A DNA stretch of 58,783 nucleotides from Bacteroidales bacterium. Lineage in GTDB: Bacteria > Bacteroidota > Bacteroidia > Bacteroidales > PWNQ01. The position numbers were made by a program, and so were the translations under genes. The notes under the pieces are model-generated. The model worked only from the letters and a program-made list of their open reading frames with translations. It did not search any database and was not told where the DNA came from. This document shows positions 1 through 8,756 of this stretch, piece after piece; the stretch's first letter is position 1, and the number at the start of each line of letters is the position of its first letter. The stretch lies in NCBI GenBank assembly GCA_021738505.1, contig JAIPBW010000008.1, positions 1 to 58,783 of the forward strand. Direction: 5' to 3'.

Positions 1-234
1 AGAATGGTTGGAGATGTTCTTTTTTGCATATCTGTAAATTTTTATTGTTAAATACTTCAGATATACGAGCTTCCTTTAAAAAAAGATATTTATCTTTGGG
101 ATAACAAACTATCCCGCGAAAGCGGGATTTAGTTCAACAGCACCTATGCCCAATAGCCTATGAAAAAGCAATATGACACAGCATACCTCTAACAATCCAA
201 AAAATAAGAATGCTAAACCATGGGGTTAATACAT
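1..234. other. Window edge without a gene; one small hairpin
   Basis: No convincing coding region is visible. Positions 111-128 form a perfect 7-bp stem (atcccgc / gcgggat) closed by a GAAA tetraloop. It is not followed by a T run on either strand, so it looks more like a small interspersed palindrome than a terminator. It lies downstream of the nitroreductase gene. Confidence 0.5.
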
Positions 235-957
235 CTATATTCTTCCAAGGGGTAAAATATACAATGCTGTTTCCTTTTCCGGCATGTTTAGCAATTCTTC
301 CAGATTATCATCGTTGAATGCACCTATAGTAACGGTTCCCAGGCCCAGGGACTCCGCCTGCAGAAATACATTCTGCGCCGCATGACCGGCTTCCATGTGT
401 ACATACCGTATGCCCCTTTCGCCATATTTTTGAGTTGTCCGTTCATAAACGGCAGAAAATATAATCTGAGCAGCTGCTTGCCTGATGCTGGATTGCCCGA
501 GAGCTGCTTCCGCTACTTTGCGGTTAAATCTTCCGCTTTTCAATCGTTTAAGATTATGATCCCTCATATTGTATTTGTAAACACCCTGATCCAGTTCTTT
601 TACCTGATCAATAACCACATAAACTTCCAACGGATATAAGGCACCTGCCGAAGGAGCTGTTCTGAATCCCCTGGACGGTTTAGTAATCCCCTGCGCAGCC
701 CATAGCAATTGAGAAATTTCCTGAACTGTCAGCGGTGAGTTCGTATATTCCCTGACAGACCTTCTTTTTTGCAAAGCCTCTTCCACAGAAACATTACTCT
801 CATAATTGGGTTCGGGTAAATCGATGATTTCATTGTTCTTTTCTTGGGAGGGAAAAGCACTTCCCTTATCAACTATTGGTTTATATAAAACAAAACCGCT
901 GATTAGGCCGGCACCAATGATTGATGTGAACATAATGATTAGATTTTTTCGTTTCAT
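235..957 (-). CDS. SagB/ThcOx-type nitroreductase family protein, membrane-anchored
   Basis: A flavin (FMN)-dependent nitroreductase-fold protein of the SagB/ThcOx type. In characterised members this fold oxidises azolines in peptide toxins, but most stand-alone relatives have no known substrate. Residues 7-25 are hydrophobic and are preceded by MKRK, so the protein is probably anchored facing the periplasm. The family start RRSVREY is at 65-71, followed by the APSAGALYPLEVYVV segment and a C-terminal GLGTVTIGAFND region; it ends in LPLGRI. At 240 residues it matches the family once the anchor is removed. No YcaO, precursor peptide or transporter gene lies nearby, so a bacteriocin role is not supported. 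It stands alone, with a repeat on its 5' side. Confidence 0.85.
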   Translation of the reverse strand: MKRKNLIIMFTSIIGAGLISGFVLYKPIVDKGSAFPSQEKNNEIIDLPEPNYESNVSVEEALQKRRSVREYTNSPLTVQEISQLLWAAQGITKPSRGFRTAPSAGALYPLEVYVVIDQVKELDQGVYKYNMRDHNLKRLKSGRFNRKVAEAALGQSSIRQAAAQIIFSAVYERTTQKYGERGIRYVHMEAGHAAQNVFLQAESLGLGTVTIGAFNDDNLEELLNMPEKETALYILPLGRI

Positions 958-959
958 AT

Positions 960-1220
960 GTTTATTTTTTCAAGATATTGTCATTATTATGTTTTCTTGC
1001 TTTTATCTCTTACTGTCATTTGCTTCGCGTCATTTATCCGTCTTCGACGGATGTCATTTGTAGTCATTTGCGCTTCGCGCGTCATTTTGCTTTACTATAT
1101 TCTAAGTCATTTGCTTCAGGGCTTTCTGAGACGGTTATATTTGACAGCAGCCGGACACAGAAGTATAGAAAATGACCATTAATGACTACCAATGACCATC
1201 AATGACAACTAATGACAATA
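960..1220. repeat. Dispersed repeat, GTCATT arm / AATGAC period-10 arm (copy 1)
   Basis: The left part carries about seven GTCATT motifs separated by short GC-rich spacers (for example gcgcttcgcgc). The right part carries six units of about 10 bp beginning AATGAC or AATGTC. The two arms are reverse complements in their core motif and flank a shared centre containing gagacggttatatttgacag and ccggacacagaagtatagaa. A second copy with the same order is at about 55715-55905. No coding sequence is recognisable in it. Confidence 0.85.
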
Positions 1221-1727
1221 AATGTCATTGTTTTCTTTGCATTATCCAACTCGTCCGGTCCATTTAATCATTTTCTTGTGTGTCCAAAGCAAACATGCTC
1301 GTTTCATAGTATCAGTTTTGTGTTTTATGAAAATATTTTGGTTTCAATAATAAAGACAAATAAACTGTTGAATTTGTTTGATTTTTACAAGAATATCTTA
1401 AATTTTCGATAAAGGGGATAAAGGTATTTTTGTTATTTATATGTTTAAAATTTTGTTCCATGTTCCGTGCTGTGCTTGCCTCGCTTGTCCCATTGATTTT
1501 ACTCCAATCAACCGGGATGAAACGCGACGGCAGGAGCTGTTTTACCGGGGTTCGCTTTTCTCTAAGTCTCTTCGTTCTCTTCGTCTCTTCGTTCGCTCAG
1601 TATCAACGCATCTTTTCCCTTCGCGCACCCCTGACCCCTAAAGGGGAAGCCCACCGCACACTGAATCAGCTTTCCGGCAGTTCGCCAACTCACTACTCAC
1701 TACTCATTCTCTTCGTCTCTTCGTTCG

Positions 1728-1766
1728 CTTAAGTCGCTTAAGTCGCTTAAGTCACTTAAGTCGCTC
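1728..1766. repeat. Short tandem repeat, 9-bp unit cttaagtcg
   Basis: Four nearly perfect units of cttaagtcg, one carrying an a for g change (cttaagtca), run into degenerate tcgctcag sequence. The tract is non-coding. Confidence 0.8.
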
Positions 1767-1941
1767 AGTTCGCATCATCGTCTCCTGGCCGCTTCGCATT
1801 TAATCATTCTCCTGTGTGCCGAAGACCTCGACATTTGTGTTTCATATGTTTAAAACTTTGTTCAGTGTTCGTTGTTTGTCCGCTAGTTTCTCTAATTACA
1901 CACCAATTAACGCGGATTTAGTATATTCTTATTCGCAAATG

Positions 1942-1976
1942 TAATTCATAATTCATAATTCATAATTCATAATTCA
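1942..1976. repeat. Short tandem repeat, 7-bp unit aattcat
   Basis: Five units of aattcat, the last one incomplete, lie in a gene-free stretch. They are followed a few bases later by an 8-bp tract (gcatcatc, three units, 1983-2008). Confidence 0.85.
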
Positions 1977-2105
1977 AGATACGCATCATCGCATCATCGC
2001 ATCACCGCCAACTCGCCCAGCCCTTTAATCATCCTCCTGTGTGCCGAACGCCGCGCCATGGAGGTTTCATATGAGGATATTTTAGAGGATTGGCAAATTG
2101 TCTCT

Positions 2106-2333
2106 TTATGGATTAACTTTTTCAAGTTGAAATCCTTTTTTATAGCGGTAGATATGATAACCGTTATTTGATAATTGTTTCGCCTTCTTTTGATCAATGT
2201 CTTTTCTATAAGCAATATAATTCGTATAAAACATTGTTTCTATGGGTCGCGGGCTATTTAACAAAATAGTTTTGTCGTGTTTGAAATTTAGTGATTTGAC
2301 ATGTTCTACCCATTCCGGCTTTGATTTTTTTTT
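2106..2333 (-). pseudogene. Out-of-frame C-terminal continuation of the GT39-type glycosyltransferase
   Basis: The minus strand reads open from just after an A9 run (2325-2333) to a TAA at 2108-2106. It gives about 73 residues beginning KSKPEWVEHVKSLNF, passing through SPRPIETMFYTNYIAYRKDI and ending FQLEKVNP. This continues the upstream gene at exactly the residue where its own frame becomes implausible. Deleting one A (A8 instead of A9) would join the two into a protein of about 480 residues, a more usual size for ArnT/GT39-like enzymes with a soluble tail. It could be a mutation, a base-call error in a homopolymer, or transcriptional slippage. Confidence 0.8.
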
Positions 2334-3549
2334 GAAAAGGTTTTATCCGTTCTAAAGAGTACCGTACAGGTAATCCAGGTAGCAAAATCAACAAGATCAC
2401 AATTATCCATTTGGGCTTTAATTTATTACGATATACATACAGGTAATTCCAGAATATAGCCGTGATGATAAAAATGGCCGGAGCTGAAATGATAATATAA
2501 TTTTGCATTTTTGTATGGGCTAAAGAAAAAACAATCAGAGGGATTAGAAGCCACAGTAATAAGGCCAGGCGTTTTAAATGGATTTTACCCCGGAAAGTAA
2601 CCCACATAAACCACAGGAGAGGCAGATAAATAATCTCTCCGAAAATAATTCTGATTTTGTCCACATAGTAGAGGATTTCCCCTGAATGATCTTCTACTGT
2701 ACCGGTTAAATGCAAAAGGTTATATCCGCTTTCCCATGCTGCCTCTGCAGGGAACGCCTGATGAATATAGATTTGCCATGGCAGAAAAATCAGTGTAGCG
2801 ATAAATAGTAATTTAATAAGATGCAGGCTTAGTTGCTTGATAGTAAATCGATTATTATAAGCCAGTATGATCCATATGGGTATAACAACAAGAGCCGCCA
2901 TCCATTTGGAGAGAATAGCAGCGCCTATACTTAATCCGCATAAAATATTGTAAAGTTCTTTTTTGCTTTTTGAAAATCGAATAGCAAAATATACGGCAAG
3001 CGTTATAAAAAACAGAAAGAAAACATCAATATGGTCAGTAGTTACTCTTCCTGCTGTTAATTCAATGATAAGTCCGTGAATAGCAAATAAGAATGCGGCA
3101 ATGTATCCTGTTCTCCGGTTAAATAGCATATAACCTATTAAAAATGTTAACCAGATAGCGATAGTGGAAAGTAATATTGAAGGGAAACGCAATGCGAATT
3201 CATTTATTCCGAAAAGGCCCATACTTCCGGCTATTGCCCATAACGGGAGAGGTTGTTTATGAAGCCAGATATGATTACGTGTCCAGTCTTTATAATCATA
3301 ATCCAAAATGGGATCGCTGTAAAGAGTTGGCTTTAGCGGTTGTTCTGTCATGTTCTTTGCCACCAGTGCATGATAACGTTCGTCCCATTCATGGAGGTAG
3401 GGGTCTGAAGCAGTATAAATCCGTAGAATTAGACCTCCTAAAACCAAAAAGAGCAGGGCAATATTGGTTTTTTTTATGCGGAAATACCGGAATGAGAGTG
3501 CAAATGTCACTATTGCCAAAATCAGTGTTGCTATACCGATGATATTCAT
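2254..3549 (-). CDS. GT39/ArnT-like glycosyltransferase, truncated by frameshift
   Basis: An integral membrane glycosyltransferase of the dolichyl-phosphate-mannose-protein mannosyltransferase / ArnT type. It would transfer a sugar from a polyprenyl-phosphate donor at the periplasmic face; the acceptor is unknown. Residues 49-67 hold the acidic first-loop motif DPYLHEWDERYHAL, and about ten hydrophobic segments follow. The frame stops at residue 431 with an uncharacteristic tail (MGRTCQITKFQ...) directly after an A9 run. The natural C-terminus continues in another frame down to 2106. The start lies 9 bp from the stop of the upstream T9SS cargo gene, so the two are probably co-transcribed. The product as encoded lacks its soluble C-terminal part. 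Confidence 0.8.
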   Translation of the reverse strand: MNIIGIATLILAIVTFALSFRYFRIKKTNIALLFLVLGGLILRIYTASDPYLHEWDERYHALVAKNMTEQPLKPTLYSDPILDYDYKDWTRNHIWLHKQPLPLWAIAGSMGLFGINEFALRFPSILLSTIAIWLTFLIGYMLFNRRTGYIAAFLFAIHGLIIELTAGRVTTDHIDVFFLFFITLAVYFAIRFSKSKKELYNILCGLSIGAAILSKWMAALVVIPIWIILAYNNRFTIKQLSLHLIKLLFIATLIFLPWQIYIHQAFPAEAAWESGYNLLHLTGTVEDHSGEILYYVDKIRIIFGEIIYLPLLWFMWVTFRGKIHLKRLALLLWLLIPLIVFSLAHTKMQNYIIISAPAIFIITAIFWNYLYVYRNKLKPKWIIVILLILLPGLPVRYSLERIKPFQKKIKAGMGRTCQITKFQTRQNYFVK

Positions 3550-3558
3550 AGCGATGTG

Positions 3559-4983
3559 TTATTGTTTGATGATTTTTTTCCGTACTTTGATTTCCGGTAT
3601 CTCCAGAAAATATAATCCCGGCTCCAGATATTTCAAATTGAGGGATTGGCTTAAAGTTACTTTTTTCCGGTAAACCAGTTGCCCCCGGATATCATAAATA
3701 TAAACCTCCTGTTTTTGATCTTGTTGCAGGGGAGATTTGTCTTGTTGGATGGTTAATTGATCGTGAAATGGATTGGGATAGACGCTTACGTTCCCCGTTG
3801 TTTTTGATAAATGAATATCTGTGTAATGATCCTGATATGTCACATTTTTGTTTGCGCTATCGGAGTGAACTACAAAGATATTGCTAAAGTCAGGTCCCCA
3901 GCTGTATGTTGTGCCGCAAATGATTACTCTGTTGCTGTCATCTGTTATAATGCTGTTTCCTGTTTCATCTTCTAATTCTCCTATGGTATAAGAGTCTTTC
4001 CAATACCCGTTTTGGTCGTGGATGGAAATCAGCACATCTTTTTTACCGCCTCCAAACGAATTTGTAAACCCGGTAAAATAAAACTTATCATGACGTGTGA
4101 TGGCCATGTCGGTAAAGACATCGTCGTTTAATCCGCCTCCTAAAAAAGACCTTTGATTGGGCGAAAAAGGGTTGAGCATAATATGCCAGTTTTGTTTGGC
4201 TTTCTGATCCGTTATTTGATATCCACCGGCTACAATAAAGGGATGTTTCCAACGGGCAAAAAACAATTCATTTTCAACCGTATCTGTCAATACAGAATCT
4301 GTAATAACATTTAAATTTGTATCTAAGAGTAAGAAACAGCCATTTTTTTGGCTGTCTGCGGGGTTAACCTGATATCCGGCAGCAAGGATAACAGAGTCTC
4401 CGATCATGTCTATGCTGTGTATTTTCTTTGCTGAGGAGGATACAAGCTGTTGCATCGAAACAATTGTTCCGGAAGCGTTAATTTGTATTATGGCCGGCTG
4501 ATAATAGCCAACAGAGTCTATTAAAGTCTGTCCGCCTAAAATTATCTTGTCTTTTTTTAGGTGCACCGAGGATATTTGTTGCCAGCCTTCGCCTCCAAAG
4601 CTTTTTTCCCAATAAGTATTTCCACTGCTGTCTGCCAGTCTCACAAAATATTCATATTCATCATTAGCAGAGGCGTGGCGGCTTCCGACTAAAACGATAC
4701 TGTCGGGGCTGAATAATTTAACCTGCTGAATAGTTGTAATGGAGGTTTTGAAAAAGCTAAAATCCCAGAGTGTCTCGCCTTGCTTGTTGATCTTTGCCAG
4801 ATATGTCTGAGATTGCCCTGATTGCCCGGAACTATTTCCGGCCACCAGATAACCATTGGTATGGCTGAGAATGTCAATCCCTTCGTTATACCCATGAAAG
4901 CCATAGCTGTTGATGAAGTTTTGCTGTGCAACCATTGTCAGGCTGAACGTCATTAAAAGCGATATGAGCAAAAAGCGTGGCAT
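3559..4983 (-). CDS. Secreted protein with type A T9SS sorting domain
   Basis: A 474-residue exported protein. MPRFLLISLLMTFSLTMVAQQ is a Sec signal peptide. The middle part is repetitive beta-sheet sequence (units such as GYLVAGNSSGQSG, VAGGYQITD, FYFTGFTNSFGGG and VIICGTTYSWG), typical of a propeller of the kind found in uncharacterised delta-60-like repeat proteins. The last 75 residues are a type A T9SS C-terminal signal: SVYPNPFHDQLTI, then VYIYDIRGQLVYRKKV and LEPGLYFLEI. It is therefore predicted to cross the outer membrane by T9SS and to be released or lipid-anchored on the surface. It sits between kdsA (3 bp away) and the glycosyltransferase gene. The function of the mature part is unknown. 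Confidence 0.85.
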   Translation of the reverse strand: MPRFLLISLLMTFSLTMVAQQNFINSYGFHGYNEGIDILSHTNGYLVAGNSSGQSGQSQTYLAKINKQGETLWDFSFFKTSITTIQQVKLFSPDSIVLVGSRHASANDEYEYFVRLADSSGNTYWEKSFGGEGWQQISSVHLKKDKIILGGQTLIDSVGYYQPAIIQINASGTIVSMQQLVSSSAKKIHSIDMIGDSVILAAGYQVNPADSQKNGCFLLLDTNLNVITDSVLTDTVENELFFARWKHPFIVAGGYQITDQKAKQNWHIMLNPFSPNQRSFLGGGLNDDVFTDMAITRHDKFYFTGFTNSFGGGKKDVLISIHDQNGYWKDSYTIGELEDETGNSIITDDSNRVIICGTTYSWGPDFSNIFVVHSDSANKNVTYQDHYTDIHLSKTTGNVSVYPNPFHDQLTIQQDKSPLQQDQKQEVYIYDIRGQLVYRKKVTLSQSLNLKYLEPGLYFLEIPEIKVRKKIIKQ

Positions 4984-4986
4984 ACT

Positions 4987-5802
4987 TTATTGGTTTACCG
5001 TTTGATAGATAGGAATGAGTTTTGCTACCAATTCTTCAAGGTTCTCGAGTTTCAGCATATTCGCTCCATCGGATTTTGCAATGGCAGGATTCGGATGCGT
5101 TTCTAAAAATATTCCGTCTGCACCGGCAGCTATTCCGGCTTTTGCCATTGTAGTTATCATATCGGGTTGACCGCCGGTAACTCCTTTCGTCTGATTGGGT
5201 TGTTGCAGCGAATGCGTTACATCCAGAATAACGGGCACGTTATTGCGCTTCATGACGGGAATGTTGCGGAAATCCACAATCAGATCCTGATAGCCAAATG
5301 TTGTTCCTCTTTCCGTCAGCATAATATTGTTGTTTCCGGCATTTCTGACTTTCTGCACCGCATGGTGCATGCTCTCTCCGGATAAAAATTGCCCTTTTTT
5401 AATGTTTATTATCTTTTCTGTTTTAGCGGCAGCTACCAATAAATCTGTCTGCCGACATAAAAAGGCCGGGATTTGCAGGATATCGACATATTTTGCCGCG
5501 ATATAAGCTTCGGTTTCGCTGTGGATATCTGTGATAACCGGGATCTGAAACGTGTTCCTGATTTTTTTGAGCAACTTCAGGCCTTTTTCATTTCCAATCC
5601 CTGTAAATGAGTCTATCCGGGAACGATTGGCTTTTTTGTAAGAAGCTTTGAAGACAAGCGGAATTTTGTGTTTATCGGATATTTCAACCAGCTTTTCGGC
5701 TGTTTTCATAGGGATTGTCTCATTTTCAATAACGCAGGGGCCGGCGATCAGCAAAAAATTTCCGGAGTCAATATGATGAAGATAAGGTATGTTATATTGC
5801 AT
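4987..5802 (-). CDS. kdsA: 3-deoxy-8-phosphooctulonate (Kdo-8-P) synthase
   Basis: KdsA condenses phosphoenolpyruvate with D-arabinose-5-phosphate to give Kdo-8-phosphate, the first committed step to the Kdo of the lipopolysaccharide inner core; it is cytosolic. The motifs LIAGPCVIENE (18-28), KASYKKANRSRIDSFTGIG, TERGTTFGYQDLIVDFRNIPVM and the HSLQQPN region fit the family, and 271 residues is the normal length. It is the only clear lipopolysaccharide-core gene in the window. It lies in a minus-strand run with a T9SS cargo gene 3 bp downstream and an outer-membrane-type protein gene 50 bp upstream. Confidence 0.96.
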   Translation of the reverse strand: MQYNIPYLHHIDSGNFLLIAGPCVIENETIPMKTAEKLVEISDKHKIPLVFKASYKKANRSRIDSFTGIGNEKGLKLLKKIRNTFQIPVITDIHSETEAYIAAKYVDILQIPAFLCRQTDLLVAAAKTEKIINIKKGQFLSGESMHHAVQKVRNAGNNNIMLTERGTTFGYQDLIVDFRNIPVMKRNNVPVILDVTHSLQQPNQTKGVTGGQPDMITTMAKAGIAAGADGIFLETHPNPAIAKSDGANMLKLENLEELVAKLIPIYQTVNQ

Positions 5803-5852
5803 AAGGCTCTTTTAATTTAGGATTGTTTTTAAATTATCGATAGCTGCTATTG

Positions 5853-7073
5853 TTAATATTTGCAAATTGTCAGGTACACATCCATGGCTGCGGGATGATT
5901 ATTAAACCACATTCCGGCCAGATTGTTGCTGCCAATTGCCAGATGCCATCCGTTTTCAAATTTACTTTTTATATGCAAGCCGGCATTCAGACTGCTATAG
6001 CCTCCGTGGGACATGCTGGCCATAATTTCCCATGTTTGGTTGAGTGTCCAGCCCGGTATAATTTTGAGCTCCGGACGGGCAAAGCTGTAAAGGTGATATT
6101 TACCTAAAATGTTTAGGAAGAACTTGCGGTTTTCAAATTGTTGTTTCAGACCAAACCGCAGTGCGGAAGGTAGCATATACCGCTTGTTTCCGGCTTTTTT
6201 AAGGTTTGTCCATTGTTGCACACTGTCCTGGTTGATATTAAAAATCACTTCGTCCTGCTCAAAGATATTGTAATTTACACCGCTGTAATTCCATGTGCTG
6301 TCCGTTTGGTCACTGATATCGTTATTTTGAAAATTGATCAGACCAAAATCATCAAGCATGATATAAAACTGATGATCTTTTGATTTGTAGCCGTAGTAAA
6401 TGGCAGCGGAAATGCCGGTGCCGCTCCAAAGATCGCGTTTTCCGGTGCTATCGCTCCAGGTTGCAATGGCCTCTCCGCCGGCTTCAATTCCGGACAGGTC
6501 TTCCTGCGTGTAAATATACCCGTCGTTGAGCTCAAAGTCAAACATATATGAACCGCTTACAGGGCCTAATTCTATTCCGGCAATATGTTTTTTCCCTTTG
6601 TAATGGAGTCCCAGTTGCATTGTTTGCAAAGCCATGTCCCGGTAATGAAAGTCAAGCGGTACTTTTTGGCCAATACTGGTGCTGTTCCCAAAAAAAGCCA
6701 GCTGGAATGTTGTTTTTGAAAAAGACATTTCCCCGAACTGTTGATTTGTAATCCGCGTAGAAAATATAAAAGAGCTGTCTTTTAGTGGATGAGTGAATTG
6801 AAGGGTTGTCTTGTTTTCTAATTTGGCAAGGTTGTCAAGCGTTTGCAGATTGTTAAGCGCAGCTGTTTTTATCTGATGGGTCAAATGATTGCTTTGCCAC
6901 ACTTCTTTAACAAAATTTGCAGGGAGGGTGTTGGTTTGAAAATTGATATTCTGCCCAATCCGAATCCCGGGTTTATCCTGCAGTGTAAATGGCGACCATT
7001 CCTGGGCATAACCGGAAACTGCATTTCCCATTAGTAGAGCCAAAAGGACAATATGTATGAATTTAATTTGCAT
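5853..7073 (-). CDS. DUF5723-like outer-membrane beta-barrel protein
   Basis: A 406-residue exported protein. The signal peptide MQIKFIHIVLLALLMGNAVSGYAQ is followed by sequence with alternating hydrophobic strands, many Tyr/Trp/Asn residues and a final strand AAMDVYLTICKY. This fits the barrel-forming DUF5723 family common in Bacteroidota. No enzymatic motif is visible. It overlaps the upstream lipoprotein gene by 11 bp, which suggests that the two are translationally coupled and act together at the cell surface. The precise function is unknown and the family call is from overall likeness. Confidence 0.6.
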   Translation of the reverse strand: MQIKFIHIVLLALLMGNAVSGYAQEWSPFTLQDKPGIRIGQNINFQTNTLPANFVKEVWQSNHLTHQIKTAALNNLQTLDNLAKLENKTTLQFTHPLKDSSFIFSTRITNQQFGEMSFSKTTFQLAFFGNSTSIGQKVPLDFHYRDMALQTMQLGLHYKGKKHIAGIELGPVSGSYMFDFELNDGYIYTQEDLSGIEAGGEAIATWSDSTGKRDLWSGTGISAAIYYGYKSKDHQFYIMLDDFGLINFQNNDISDQTDSTWNYSGVNYNIFEQDEVIFNINQDSVQQWTNLKKAGNKRYMLPSALRFGLKQQFENRKFFLNILGKYHLYSFARPELKIIPGWTLNQTWEIMASMSHGGYSSLNAGLHIKSKFENGWHLAIGSNNLAGMWFNNHPAAMDVYLTICKY

Positions 7074-8625
7074 TTATCCGTACTGTTGCGGTTCCCCTTA
7101 ATTCATATTCCATTTTGTAGTGTTCGTAAAACTGAAGCTTTTCATGGTTATGTGTTTGTAACTTTAACAGAACCAAAAGTTTGCCTGTTTCCCTTATGTC
7201 GTTTACAGCTTGCTCTGAGATATCCAGGTCTATGATCGATTCCGAGGGCTGATCAACAATGTTTTGAGCGTTTACCATACCTGAAGCGACAATATTGTTA
7301 TTGTTTGTAATTGTATTACTCTCTGTGGTTTCTGTAATAGTTTTGATAATTATCTGTGTCTCTACAGGAAAATAATTGTTCGCAATCAGTTTTACGTCAG
7401 CTTCCTGAAAGGGCGCCTCTTCATCCAACTCCAGCTCGATCGTGTCAGTCAACCAGATGTCGTCCATAGAGATTTTTAATGGAATGTCCATATCCATTTT
7501 AACTTTCAACGGGTAATTGCTGTTAAAAAAATCATTTCCCAATGATATATTTCCTAAAGGATTAAGCTCTAAGCTCAGGTCGTGTGCGATTTCATGTGGC
7601 AGATTTTCAATAAACTCGTCCATATTAGAATCTGTAAGGTCAATTGTCTTAATAACAGGAGTTATGGATGTATTCTTTACTGCGCGGGCAATAGAAATAT
7701 CCGAATTTATAAAATTTCCCGTGAGAGCAACTGTTTGGTTGTTGCTCCGGTTTATGCTGACCAGATTGTTTATATTCATAGTCAGGTCAGCTCCCAGTCC
7801 GTTTTCTATTTGTAATTCAGCATATACCGAGTCCATATCAATGATGCCGGATTCAATATGACTTAAAAAGTCGATAGCTGTTGTGTCGTTGATCGAAAAC
7901 TCTCGTTGTCCGAAGTATCCTTCAATCTGATGAAATTGAAGTTCTTTAAACCTGATATTTAGTGCAAAGCTATCCTGTGGCGTTACATTTAAGGTATCAG
8001 CACTGCTTAACGTATGGGCTGTAATGTGATAGAAAACTTTATTAAAGGCATCATTATTTTTCCCGGTCATATCAAGTGTATACCCCTGTATATTGTAGTC
8101 TTTGTTTGTAACTAAGGTGCCGGAGTTCGAAGCGTCAACCGTTTCCGTAATTGTAAAAGCTTGCCCGTTTTTTGTGATACCGGGAAAGTTATAAGTGTAT
8201 TTTACTGCTTCGTCATAAGTCGTTTTGGTTTCAACAGAAATAATTCCTTCGCTTATAACAGCAGAGGTCAATTCAGCCGGGTCAGCCTGAATAACTTTAT
8301 TTACCGAAGAGTTAAACAGTTCTTTGCCGGGAAGGATTTCCAGGTTAAAAGGTGTTTGATACGATATTTTGCCAATGTTCTCCGGGATAGAAACCAGTGA
8401 ATCAGTGGTGAGTTCATAAATTTCCCTTGACATTTTTAAACGAACTTCCTGATTATTTGTGTTGACAACGGAATCCTGCAGCATGTCAAAAATGGTTATG
8501 TTGCCATGCGCTATCGGACCATGCCAGGTGCTGTCCCAGGTAGGTTCAATGTCTTTTTGGCAAGCCTGAAGAAAAAGGCTAAGCAGTAGAAAAACCAGTA
8601 TATTTTTTCTCACCCTCAAGTTCAT
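7063..8625 (-). CDS. Large exported lipoprotein of unknown function
   Basis: A 520-residue protein. The lipoprotein signal is MNLRVRKNILVFLLLSLFLQAC, with the lipidated Cys at about position 22 followed by QKD. The mature part is rich in Thr, Asn, Asp and Ile with short beta-strand-like segments; two areas (about 150-260 and 300-440) look like repeated immunoglobulin-like or jelly-roll domains. No catalytic motif is seen. It is the first gene of a run with the DUF5723-like gene and kdsA. A -7-like element (TATTTTTG, minus strand, 8644-8637) lies only about 12 bp before the start. The function is not recognised. Confidence 0.7.
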   Translation of the reverse strand: MNLRVRKNILVFLLLSLFLQACQKDIEPTWDSTWHGPIAHGNITIFDMLQDSVVNTNNQEVRLKMSREIYELTTDSLVSIPENIGKISYQTPFNLEILPGKELFNSSVNKVIQADPAELTSAVISEGIISVETKTTYDEAVKYTYNFPGITKNGQAFTITETVDASNSGTLVTNKDYNIQGYTLDMTGKNNDAFNKVFYHITAHTLSSADTLNVTPQDSFALNIRFKELQFHQIEGYFGQREFSINDTTAIDFLSHIESGIIDMDSVYAELQIENGLGADLTMNINNLVSINRSNNQTVALTGNFINSDISIARAVKNTSITPVIKTIDLTDSNMDEFIENLPHEIAHDLSLELNPLGNISLGNDFFNSNYPLKVKMDMDIPLKISMDDIWLTDTIELELDEEAPFQEADVKLIANNYFPVETQIIIKTITETTESNTITNNNNIVASGMVNAQNIVDQPSESIIDLDISEQAVNDIRETGKLLVLLKLQTHNHEKLQFYEHYKMEYELRGTATVRINAN

Positions 8626-8756
8626 TAGAATTTAGCCAAAAATAAGTGTAATTATGCAAAGAGCATAACTCTTTTTTAAAAATATCCTTTATCCGGAAAA
8701 ACATTGAAGATTCTCCGGCGTCTTTTAAGGAAACAATAAAAATGCAGGTATAAGGA

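Larger units (their letters stand above)
1221..2105. other. Gene-free repeat graveyard between nitroreductase and glycosyltransferase
   Basis: No open frame here resembles a protein. The stretch holds three diverged copies of a unit of about 45-55 bp (starting tttaatcat, then ctygtgtgyc) at about 1263-1310, 1798-1850 and 2023-2073. It has two copies of atatgtttaaaa-ttttgttc at about 1439 and 1845. It also has three short tandem tracts with different periods: 9 bp (1728-1766), 7 bp (1942-1976) and 8 bp (1983-2008). I read it as decayed interspersed elements. Confidence 0.7.

Noticed and set aside
235-957. SagB-like protein as part of a bacteriocin cluster
   Set aside because: No YcaO cyclodehydratase, precursor peptide or exporter lies nearby, and stand-alone relatives are common.
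1150-1220. The AATGAC 10-bp array as a CRISPR or tandem-gene signal
   Set aside because: The unit is far too short and continuous, with no spacers; better described as part of a dispersed repeat.
1728-2008. Short tandem repeats as a possible CRISPR array
   Set aside because: Units are 7-9 bp with no spacers and there are no cas genes.
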